Position numbers and translations under genes: made by a program. The notes under the pieces are model-generated. The model had not been told where the DNA came from. It ran no database searches and saw only the letters and a program-made list of their open reading frames with translations. 64,000 bases of DNA, from positions 38,654,501 through 38,718,500 of the forward strand of contig NC_092568.1 in NCBI RefSeq assembly GCF_037975245.1. Reading direction: 5' to 3'. Positions 26,122-36,004 of the stretch are shown in pieces. Within the stretch, counting starts at the first letter, position 1. Each line of letters starts with the position of its first letter. The DNA is from Apostichopus japonicus. Its lineage: Eukaryota; Echinodermata; Holothuroidea; Aspidochirotida; Stichopodidae.

Positions 26122-26639
26122 ACTACACACATTGACAGTTTTTGAGGCTGTACATCGTGGACATGCATTTTCAATGCTCATTGATATGATGTTATATCTG
26201 CTCTTTGCTTTACAAATTCGAACAGGCGTGTAGCGAGTAATTGCCAAGGGAGGGCGAAGCCTGTAGGCAAACTATCTAAGCGAAGCGCCACCATTAGTTG
26301 GCGCGAAGCGTACAAGAAAAATTTTGGCCGAAAATGTCTCCCAGATCGCTGGAAATGACACTTCCCAGGTCTTGTAAGTTGCATCTAAGCATTGTCTATT
26401 TTGAAATTACTAGCGATGTCATAAAGAAAATTTGCTCGGGGGGGGGGGCGGTCGCCCCCTTCCCGAAATGCGTTATGTTCCCCGACGACTCGGTCGAGTT
26501 CAAGTACATTAGTGAGAGAGGAAAAACGGAAACGTCAAAAATGGAGTTGTCGGGGTAAGGGGTAGGGTGAGGCGCACACCCCCTCCGTAATCCTTGATCT
26601 GTCACTGGCTACCCTGTGTATATAATAGGGATCTTTCTC

Positions 26640-26790
26640 TTCCCGAGGTCTTGGCTATCTTCTACTCCCTCCTTTTCTCCTTTTTCTCTCTTTTTTCTTT
26701 TTCTTTTCCCTTCCTTCCTCTCCTCCTTTTCTTTTTTCCCCTCCTTTTCCCTTTTTTCTTCTCTTTTTTTTCTCTCCTCTTTTCCTTACC
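26640..26790. repeat. Polypyrimidine tract
   Basis: About 150 bases are almost purely C/T. The long frames reported across it are low-complexity Ser/Phe/Leu translations, not genes. Confidence 0.85.
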
Positions 26791-26838
26791 CGGGGGGCGC
26801 GCGCCCCCAACGCCCCCCCTGGATACGCACCTGCATAA

Positions 26839-28015
26839 CATTATAAGTTTCGTACTTATTTTGATCTGGTTAGCCCAAATGCATTAGATGATACATACAA
26901 ACTGTAATTTTCAGAGCGTAATACCCTTTCAATGTACACAAAGTTTGTTCTGTGCATAAGAGACAAACGTAGTATAATAAAATAACAACGTAACACATGT
27001 TAGACCTGTCAGTATAAAGCTACTACGGAAAAATTGTTAACAGACAGATTCATAAATCAAATGGGCGCAAAGCGTTGACCAACTGTTAGATAACTTAAAA
27101 TTTAAAGTTTGTGTCTTACCTTTCTTGAGTCTTGCCTTTGCGAATCATTGAAATTTTGCTGAAGGCCCCCACCATGATTCCGCGGTGACTGTCATTAGTT
27201 ATCGTTATGCCATGGTAGTCATGGGAAGGAAATATGGCAGGAAAATATGAGTTCCTGAAGTTCGCTGTAAATTTTGTGCACATCTTCAGTTTACTATTAA
27301 GTTAGAGGCTAATTAGTTATGGTACTCGCACTGCTATAGACGTTATCACCCAGACGCACACCCATATCTGAAAGTAATGACGTATTACATGCGTAACTCT
27401 TTTAACACGTATTGTATGTTATCAACGCGTTTCAGTTATAACAGGCTAACTGATCAAGTCATGTATACGTCGTCTGCAATGCTATCTCATAGGTAGTCAA
27501 CTGCTTGAACATATACACACAATAATTATGTATGTAGGCTATTCCAAGTTTTATTATCTTTACTTGCGTATACCGCAGTATATCACTGATTTGAAGCTGA
27601 TATAGTTCAGGACAGGGGCGTCAATCCCAATTGAAAAGTATGGGAACATAAATGATTGAGCATGTATAAAATTTATTATTTATATTGTGAGCGTAGCCTT
27701 TATCGGGTGGGGTCCATTGGCCGCCTTAGGGACCTTGTGGGTCAAGGGGCGAAGTCCTGGTCGGGGCCCAGGGCGGAATCACCCTTATAAGTCTTCAAGT
27801 TTGCCTTGATGTTTAGTCCCTATATTGATATGTCAGTCATAGACATATTTTAACAAACCACATCTGACAAGTAATGAGATTTAAATAATGATGTAAATGT
27901 GTATATGTGTGTGTATGTATGCATGTCTCTTATGCATGTAGAAATGCCCTCAATATACATTATTGTGTTGATATTGTGCTAACAAAATGTTGTTTAAATA
28001 TGGTTTCATACACAG
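26839..28015. other. No gene seen
   Basis: A GC-richer patch at 27600-27790 beginning GGGGCGTCAATCCC looks like a degraded repeat. No exon is supported before 28016. Confidence 0.35.
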
Positions 28016-28099
28016 ATGATCAACCCTCGCCTTCGGCTGTCTCCTCTCTGGCCGTTGCCGTTGCTCTCATAATAATCCTGTCTTTCATATCAATTAAAG
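28016..28099 (+). CDS. Paralogue C, transmembrane exon (84 nt)
   Basis: The exon lies between a catacacag acceptor and a gttaga donor. It starts and ends in phase 1, so it is a symmetric cassette. It encodes a short Asp/Pro/Ser stretch and then a strong hydrophobic helix of about 20 residues (LAVAVALIIILSFISI) followed by Lys. Joined after a signal peptide this gives a type I single-pass topology with a tiny ectodomain and the large helical region in the cytosol. Skipping it would preserve the frame. Confidence 0.6.
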
Positions 28100-29352
28100 G
28101 TTAGATTCTAAGATAGTTAATTACATAATCTAGTAATCTGGACCTATATGGAATATCGGTTGTATGCATGGATTACTTAGAAACGGAATTATTGCAAGAC
28201 ATGGGTATATTTTAAGTGGTATAGATAAATGACATAACCTGGATGCTCTATTACATTAACTTTTATCTCCACTTAAATTATATCTTTAATTTGAAAATGA
28301 AGCAAGACGAGATCTTGAACAAACATAACACATCGACAAGTTATATGCAGGGGTGTACGGGTTAGTGAAAATCCAAAGTCGTTCTCAAATCGATGCCAAA
28401 GTCGGTCAAAAAATTGGGGCAATTCAGCGTGGTTTTACACACATGAACGTAAGGTTCATAAAACAATCATAAAGAAAAAGAATCCAAAATGGATCTCTCT
28501 GTTGCCTCTTATACGTCTTCATACCCTAGATTTGGAAAATATTAAGGGTTAGGGTTATTGATATGTTACAGAGAGATTAACGATTTTAAAAGAACATCTG
28601 CTTTGTGCTGCCAGATCACTGTGGATGTGCAGACACCATGAATGATTACTGCATATTATATGAATACTGTAGGTGTAACTCTTCTTTAACATACCCAATG
28701 ACTGTTTTAGTAGATTAAATATGAAAACAACATTCAATTCATAATAGAGGGACATCACACACATCTTAACTTTGATCTTGCCGGTGCCTGCTGAAATAAA
28801 AAAAATCCAGCTTTATTTTACGTGTATGCTTACATTTACTTTATGGGAGAGTATGCTCAAATTCTTCCTATTAGTACTTGCATTTACTAATGGAATACGT
28901 AAACTTGCCTTCATAATTCATCCCAGCTATTGTTAATATATCATTGTCTACTGGGAAATTCCCGTTTGCTCTAAAATAGACTGTACTAACACGTATCCTG
29001 AAACAATGGAATTTTGACGTAGATTGTTTCAAGTATTATAAACCTGTCTCAAGTTTGATATGACATGATTTGCAGAACCTTGTTGTTTATTGTGACCTAT
29101 GCTTTAAATATGTCATTCCTTGTTTGTAACAGCTTTGTTTCAATAACATTTGAACAAATTGCTTGTTTTAGCTCATCGCTCCCATTAGGAGATATTGTAG
29201 TTCCCCCTTTTTTAAGAAGCAACTCCGTGACTTGCCCTCTTGTATTATTATTTGCCTCGACGTGTACATTCAATAAATTTCAATATAGTCCGGATCATTA
29301 AAAGTTAAAATTGATTTATCCATTTAATTTGAGTTTCTTCTTATTTTTACAG
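28100..29352. other. Intron, no feature seen
   Basis: AT-rich; only short frames without support. Confidence 0.4.
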
Positions 29353-29371
29353 CAGATATGCAGCCACCTGA
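29353..29371 (+). CDS. Paralogue C, 19-nt microexon
   Basis: The exon lies between tttttacag and gtaagt. Same length and phase as the 20556-20574 microexon of B, with different residues (ADMQPP). Phase connects the transmembrane exon to the linker exon without a stop. Confidence 0.6.
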
Positions 29372-29933
29372 GTAAGTTAACTTGTTTAATTTATTTTGCG
29401 AATATATATTACAAGCTTTCTTTCCGATGATCCCTGGGTGGAGTGATATAGCTTTACTGTAAAGTAACATTACTAAGCACACTCCAACAGATCTGCAATT
29501 ACAATTATGTGACACATAACTGGTAAAGAATATCTGTACTTCTCCCAGGAAGGTTCATTAGCTGCTCTCTATTCTAATCATAAGTTAATTAGTTATCATG
29601 TGCGATATTGCCAAACAATGTTGTTCTCGTGTGTATCAATTTGTATGTCTTGTAAACAGTATCCAGGTAAATTTAGTTCGCAGAATGCTATATTGTTTAC
29701 TTAATAAGTTTTTACAAAGGTAATCGATAAATTGATACCATAACCTTTCCCACTGATGGCATGATAATATCCCAGGGTTTATGACAAGGACGCATTTCTC
29801 ATTTCCTTGCACATCAGTGTTGATTCTAAGAGTCTTTGTACACACCATCAGAATTATCATTTAACTTACGACCGTATATTCCTAAAGCCTATTATTATTT
29901 TGTGTGATAATGTTCTATTTTATTTCTACAAAG

Positions 29934-29994
29934 ACCATATGTTCGAGTGGCTAATGAAAATCCCCAACATATTCTAAAAGTGCAGAAGGCAATG
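29934..29994 (+). CDS. Paralogue C, linker exon (61 nt)
   Basis: The acceptor is tctacaaag and the donor gtaagt. Phase is the same as the 85-nt exons of A and B, ending at a codon boundary after Met. It is eight codons shorter than in A and B. Confidence 0.65.
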
Positions 29995-30225
29995 GTAAGT
30001 CAGTATATATTTCGAGCAAAATTCTTCTAATTCAGTGCATGGTCACTGGAAGTGACAAAAAGTAACATGTATTGAAATTCACAGGAGAAGAGAGTACATT
30101 GACGTCCAAGCGACTCACTGAGATCTGTTAGATAAGCAGATATTTGGAGTATCAGACTGATGATCGCCTTACGAAAAAGAACTCTTGAGTTGCAACGCGA
30201 TGGAAAAGTGTGTTTATACTGTACA

Positions 30226-30596
30226 GATAGATAGATGGCTGGATGGCTGTCTGGATGGATAGATGGCTGGATGGCTGGGTGGCTGGATGGAGGGATGGAT
30301 GGATGGACGGACGGACGGACGGAGGGACGGACGGACGGACGGGTGGACGGATGGACGGACGGACGGACGGACGGACGGACGGACGGACGGACGGACGGAC
30401 GGACGGACGGACGGACGGACGGAGGGACGGAGGGACGGACGGACGGACGGACGGACGGACGGACGGAGGGAGGGACGGACGGACGGAGGGACGGACGGAC
30501 GGACGGAGGGACGGAGGGACGGAGGGACGGACGGACGGACGGACGGACGGACGGACGGACGGAGGGACGGACGGACGGACGGACGGACGGACGGAT
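30226..30596. repeat. GGAC/GGAT microsatellite in intron of C
   Basis: About 370 bases of (GATG), (GGAT) and mainly (GGAC) repeats interrupted by GGAG. It opens frames in several phases that translate to Asp-Gly-Arg-Thr repeats on plus and Arg-Pro-Ser-Val on minus; these are not genes. Confidence 0.95.
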
Positions 30597-30907
30597 TACT
30601 AATGTAATTCCCAAAACACTACAAAGAAAGGCGTGTTACACTGTATCATATATAATAACCGTTTTATAAAGCGGTCGAAAGGGTATGGATGAGAAAAAAC
30701 AGAGTCTGAGAAATAGATTCCCACGGAAGAAAACCAAACTGACTATTGAATATTAAGCTTTATATAGTAAAGAGATTGAAAAGTGTGGTAAATTTGGAAT
30801 CGGCCTCCACGTTATCATGATAGAAAAATACAGAAAATCTACGTCTGTACTCGAGTGCTTTTCCTGAAAACGTCTCATATGAAATATTTTCATTTGTCTG
30901 TTTACAG

Positions 30908-31999
30908 AGTGCTCTTAGAGGCTCGTTAGAGATCTTCTCGTCCGAACTGATGAAAACAAAGGAAAAAACAGAAATCTTCTCCATCTCTGTAAGTGCTCTG
31001 TATGCTGAAAGTGCAATAGGGTTGCCTCTGAAAAATCTTCATGATGAGACAAAAAAAGATGCCCTTCTCTATATTAATGGTATTTTGCCTTTGCATTTTG
31101 TAGTAATGAGAAACATAGAAAATTTCTTTAACCAATACGTATCACGTGACTTTGACCAGTGGGAACAGTACCTTTCTGTTATGCTGAATGACGTCAGGGG
31201 TTTCAGACAATGTTGCGACGTCCTCCTAAAGCTGCACATGGAAATCATGGTTCGGGTAAAGAAGAGGCGAGATCAAACAGTGGAATTGAAAGCTGAACTA
31301 ACGAATCTCACCGAAGAAATGGAAAGAAAGAAAATGGAATTGGAAAATTCTGTTGAGACGAAAAAACAGTGGGCATTTTATCTCTTATTCGTTCCAGGGA
31401 TAAATATCATTGCTTCTCCTCTTCTATATGTACGTGCAAACATTGACGAAAGAAGAGCGGAAGCAGAGGGCCATGAAACTAAAATCAATAGATCGGCTCT
31501 CGCCATGGTGGATGAAATCATGATTCCATTCTTAGATATTTTCACTCATAGCCTTAATGCTGTAGCTGGTTCCTGCAAAGCCATTGAACAAGATATCTTG
31601 TCTTTTGAAGGCAAAAATATGAAGGTGATGAAACTCTACCGGGAAATGCATTACAAGGTAATGAAAAGACAATCAACCGAAATCAAAGAAAATTGTACAG
31701 CATTTTTGAACATGATTCGAAAAGTTCGATGTGACTTTCAGTCTATGCAACGTACGTCTTTGGATACATCACATAAAATCTGGCTAAATAGACAACTGGA
31801 TGATATAACGCGTAATTATCCCGAAAAGATCACTGGACAGCTGCGAAACATGCTCAGTTACTTTACAGACGCAACCTCCGAACAGACTGCGATTGAAAGA
31901 AATATGTATGGTAAGGGACAGTGTAGGCTGCGTCTTATTTTTCAACGCTCTTCTTCTGAAGTTAGATTGCGGGACTGGAAAACTTGTAATCCTAAATGA
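30908..31999 (+). CDS. Paralogue C, terminal exon: helical protein with central hydrophobic block
   Basis: The exon opens after gtttacag, with its first 34 codons aligning without gaps to A. It shows the same order of parts: INGILP, QCCDVLLKLH, a charged helix, a hydrophobic block with LLFVPGIN, a second apolar helix, and Lys/Glu-rich helices ending in KITGQLRNML. It is open to TAA at 31997. Together with exons 12019, 28016, 29353 and 29934 it would give about 441 aa with signal peptide and one membrane span. A strong donor (ATG|GTAAGG) at 31910 suggests the last 29 codons may instead be spliced to an exon at 32026-32159 that stays open to a TAA. C differs clearly from A and B, so it is the oldest branch. 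Function is unknown. Confidence 0.7.
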   Translation, partial: SALRGSLEIFSSELMKTKEKTEIFSISVSALYAESAIGLPLKNLHDETKKDALLYINGILPLHFVVMRNIENFFNQYVSRDFDQWEQYLSVMLNDVRGFRQCCDVLLKLHMEIMVRVKKRRDQTVELKAELTNLTEEMERKKMELENSVETKKQWAFYLLFVPGINIIASPLLYVRANIDERRAEAEGHETKINRSALAMVDEIMIPFLDIFTHSLNAVAGSCKAIEQDILSFEGKNMKVMKLYREMHYKVMKRQSTEIKENCTAFLNMIRKVRCDFQSMQRTSLDTSHKIWLNRQLDDITRNYPEKITGQLRNMLSYFTDATSEQTAIERNMYGKGQCRLRLIFQRSSSEVRLRDWKTCNPK

Positions 32000-32025
32000 T
32001 GTTTTCCACTTTTTCCTTCGAGCAG

Positions 32026-32159
32026 AAGACTCACGGTTCACTTTTCTTAATTGTCTTTATACAGACGAACATCCTAAGTGTTACTTTTATTTCGCGATAA
32101 GTTTTGAATTCGACGATCTTGCAAATGCGGGGCGTCAGCATGAATCATACGCCATATAA
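32026..32159 (+). CDS. Possible alternative last exon of paralogue C
   Basis: The acceptor-like ttccttcgagcag ends at 32025. In the phase set by the 31910 donor the sequence is open for 44 codons to TAA. No family is recognised. It lies immediately upstream of the LINE fragment and could also be chance. Confidence 0.25.
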
Positions 32160-33741
32160 TATCAACTCTCTGCTTCCCTAGTATCCAGATATTTTTGTCG
32201 ATAAGATTTATGGTCAAAACATGCATTTGTGATGATTCCAAGGATATAATTTTAAAATTATATCTGGTATTATAAAAAATGTTATTTCTTTTATTGCTAA
32301 GCCTTTGACCCATATATGTAATTTATCATTTAACACTGGCGTATTCCCAGATAAACTCAAAACGGCAAAGGTTATACCAATCTATAAAAAGGGATATTCA
32401 AATGTATATGAGAATTATCGACCGATTTCATTGCTTTCCTGTTTTTCTAAAATCATAGAACGACTTATGTTCAATCGCATATTTAATTTTCTTAACCAAT
32501 ATAATATTCTCTGTAAAGAACAGTACGGCTTTCGACCCGAACATTCTACTGAACTGGCTTTGGCAGATGCACTTAACAGTTTACATACTAGTCTTAATAA
32601 TGGCAAAAATTGCATTGGTGTATTCCTCGACCTTTCGAAGGCGTTTGAAACGATCGATCATACCATCCTTATCAATAAATTATTTTCATACGGCATTAGA
32701 GGAACTACTCTCAACTGGCTTGAAAGCTATATTTCGAACAGATATCAGTATACCTTGTATAAAAACTCTAGATCCGATCTTGCTACAATTCGTTGCGGCG
32801 TTCCACAGGGTTCAGTCTTAGGTCCTTTGTTATTTATTCTATATATTAACGATATTTGTCATGTCTCCAAACTAGCCAAAATCATTCTCTTTGCTGATGA
32901 CACCAGTATTTTCTTCGAGAACGACGACATAATCACATTATCTTCCAACGTGTCAAATGAATTAAATAAATTCTGTAATTGGTTTTCAGCCAACAAATTA
33001 TCACTAAATGTACAAAAAAGTAATTACATTGTCTTTAATACTCGTAATACACTTATTTGGAATAAAGATATATGTATGGATGGTAAAATAATTAAGCAAG
33101 TTTATACTACTAAGTTTTTAGGTGTAAATATTGATTGTAAACTTAGCTGGCGCAACCATATTTCAACTATTTGCAGTATAATTGCACGGAATGTTGGCAT
33201 ATTATCTAAGTTGAAATATTATCTATCGGAAAACATACTCAGAACACTATACCAGACCCTGGTTGTCCCGCATCTCACTTATTGTTCCATTATTTGGTCT
33301 GGTACATACAACACCAACCTTAACAATCTTAAAATACTCCAAAAGGCAGCCATTCGCCACATAACACACTCAGCCCCACGTGAGCACACCAGTCCCCTAT
33401 TTAAGAAACTCAACTTACTAAAATTGCACGATCTCATTAAAGTTAAGCTTGCATTATTTGCCTACAAGACCTGGAATGGATTACTACCAGCTGCCTTTGA
33501 CAATTTTTTAACCAGTAACAGAGATGTACATAATCATAACACGAGGCATGCTAATCATGCCCACTATAATCTCTACAATACCACCATTGGAACTTTAAGC
33601 CTACAAAACCGTGCAACAAAAACATGGAATCTTCTAATGAACGATTTAAAGAGTGAAAAGTCAGTCACATCCTTTAAGAAGTGGTTTTGTAAGGAAATAA
33701 TAGCTAGTTACTGACTAAAACTAAATTATACCTGTATGTAA

Positions 33742-33782
<41 letters not shown>

Positions 33783-33953
33783 AACATTTAATTTGTATTT
33801 ATATGTATGTTTTCATACACATATATATATATTTTGTTTTTTCTTTTCTTTTCTTTCTTCAGGGAGTCTTCCACATTGTTAAGCTTTTAAGCTTTATGGA
33901 AGACTTCCTCCACTTTGTACTTTTGTGGCAAACAAATAAATAAATAAATAATT
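32160..33953 (+). mobile_element. Non-LTR retrotransposon (Jockey/CR1 group), 5'-truncated
   Basis: A long open frame (32305-33714, 469 codons) encodes a reverse transcriptase: PLTHICNLSFNTGVFP at the start, then YRPISLLS, FLDLSKAF (motif A aspartate), GVPQGSVLGPLLF (motif B) and LFADDTS (motif C, near residue 195). The endonuclease half is missing and stops close the frame upstream of about 32240, so it is truncated. After the stop come an (AT)n run (33747-33780), a stem-loop (GTCTTCCA/TGGAAGAC around 33847-33905) and an (AAAT)n tail ending near 33953, typical of LINE 3' ends. The intact frame suggests a fairly young insertion. Confidence 0.85.
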
Positions 33954-36004
33954 TAAGTGGTCAGGAGAGAAACTAAATTTGATGACACATATTATTATAA
34001 AAAGTTCGTAAATCGTAAAACCCACATAGATCTTCGAGCTTATCGTTATTATATACAAACCTTTCTCTTGGCGCTTGAAAGCTGCACATTGCATAAAATG
34101 TGTATCAATATGGATGCATCGTGTTCGGTTACTAATATATGGCGTATTAAGTACCTGAAGACACACTTTTGGTAACCAACTCTTTTCCAATATGTAATAG
34201 GTAACGTCATTTAAATTAGAGGATGTGCACCGCCACTCTATCATGACATAACAATGCTACACAACCCTTAAACATAGTACTGTAACTAAATGACATTATC
34301 AAGTATCAGCTTGAGCGAAACATAACATCCTGGTGAAAAATCTGGTAGAAGATGAACAGCAGGGCAATCCACGGATTTACATATCTCATTACAAAGACCC
34401 TCAATGAATATCGATAACTTATGAGATATATAATAGCATCCATGAACTTGACACCTTTCATACATAAACTCGTTTTCACCTTGTTACTTGTTAATTATGT
34501 AGTTACATTAATATTGTTAAAGTTGAAAGTCTGTTCAGCTAAATACCCTATGTGTATTAATTGAAAAAAGTCGCTTTTCATTCGATCTTTGAAGTGACCT
34601 TTCCTATGAAGGTCTTCAAGGCCTTGGTCTCTATCAGAGATATATCACGACCAACTTGAGAGGTTATCGGTCCAGTTAGGAGATTTTTACATTTTAGTAA
34701 CAAAATTATACATTTGGCCTCAGTTACCATGGTAATCACATATTACATGGCATACTAAAAATACAGTTAGGCTTCATGACTATCATACTTCCTAAACAGA
34801 ACAAATGTGAACCCAATCCCGTTAACTATATTTTTTTTTATAGTAAAATGAAAATATGATAGATAAAGAATCTGCAGTAGAGTATCCCAAAGCGAAAAGA
34901 AGGTAAAACCCCTGAAAACTTGCTCAACATGTTCTTTGGGCCGCAAATGTTGCATTCGGAACGTTCATATCTCGGCAACACTTCCAAGATTTACGGCTGT
35001 ACTGGATTTAATAGTTAGTAAACTCATAAGAATAGTCAAATTGTGTTAACCCCATGATAACCTAAGTAAAATATTACATTAGAACGCAAAGTTACAACTC
35101 AACGATAAAAGCAGCTTGGAAATGTACATCCATATACACACATCCTTATATGCACTGAGACAGTTAAACTTGTAATAGATTGTTCTGAGTTTGTTTAGTT
35201 GTATCATCTTCATCATAATAATCGTAATCATGGCATGACTCTACTAATTGTATCGTATTAACGTTCAAATATATATCAGTTTAACTGAACCTGGCCGCTA
35301 GTTCTGTGTATTCATTTTCTTCCCACATTTCTGATGCTGAAACCCAAACATTATCGTTGTGTTTCACTTCTAGTTAGTATTCCATCTGTCGGTATGTTGA
35401 CTAGCAGGTTAAAAGTGACATTACCTTGCAGTGATTCTTGTAAAAATTCTTTTCCACATGTGTGTCGACATCAAACGAGACCCATTCTAATTGTTCCCTT
35501 AATGACTCTCAAAGCTGCAAACAATTCTCAAGTGAAAGCTGTAAACATCCCATTGTTTCCGTTTCCGAAAAGGACTAACCTTAAATATATGTTTCATTGA
35601 CATCACAAAGAAACATTGATATTTTTTATCAACGTCCCGATGGAGTAATTTGCAGTTTTTAGGAGTCATTAAGTTCCTATCATAGAATAAAAAACTATGA
35701 ATAGAAGACATGTTAACATTACCGCACCCCCCTCCCTTTATCACCCCTCAAAATTTGATATGCAATTGAAGTTTCGGTATTAAAAGAAGTCTAAGTTCGA
35801 AATGCTGACCGTAAGAAAAAGGAAAAGATAAATTGTGGGAATTTCTCTTGCTTGATAGGGGCTTACGCCAATGTTCTAATTCGTGTTGACGGTCTATATA
35901 CAAAAAGGAAGAAAACGCCTTATCACTTTTTCCTAATATGTGTTGCCTAAGGATGGGTTACATCATATACATAGATGCCAGTTTGATCTTCTTGGTAGGT
36001 ACTA
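33954..36004. other. No gene seen
   Basis: AT-rich sequence; the frames at 33957, 34767, 35334 and 35499 lack splice or family support. Confidence 0.4.

Larger units (their letters stand above)
25051..26833. mobile_element. TIR element of 1.8 kb with 5-bp target duplication, composite
   Basis: The left end CAGGCGCGTATCCAGG (25051-25066) and right end CCTGGATACGCACCTG (26818-26833) are inverted repeats with one mismatch, flanked by CATAA on both sides. Inside are a nested MITE (25707-26121), two copies of the 110-bp core repeat R (about 25094-25200 and 26270-26390) and a polypyrimidine tract (26640-26790). No transposase frame is seen, so it is non-autonomous. Confidence 0.65.

Noticed and set aside
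25702-26247. 181-codon minus-strand frame
   Set aside because: It lies across the nested MITE, its poly-C run and inverted ends; no conserved motif.
26594-26887. Phe/Ser/Leu-rich frames resembling membrane proteins
   Set aside because: Pure translation of a polypyrimidine tract inside a transposon.
30027-30669. Long open frames on both strands with Arg-Pro-Ser-Val or Asp-Gly-Arg-Thr repeats
   Set aside because: They are translations of the GGAC/GGAT microsatellite, open in several phases at once.
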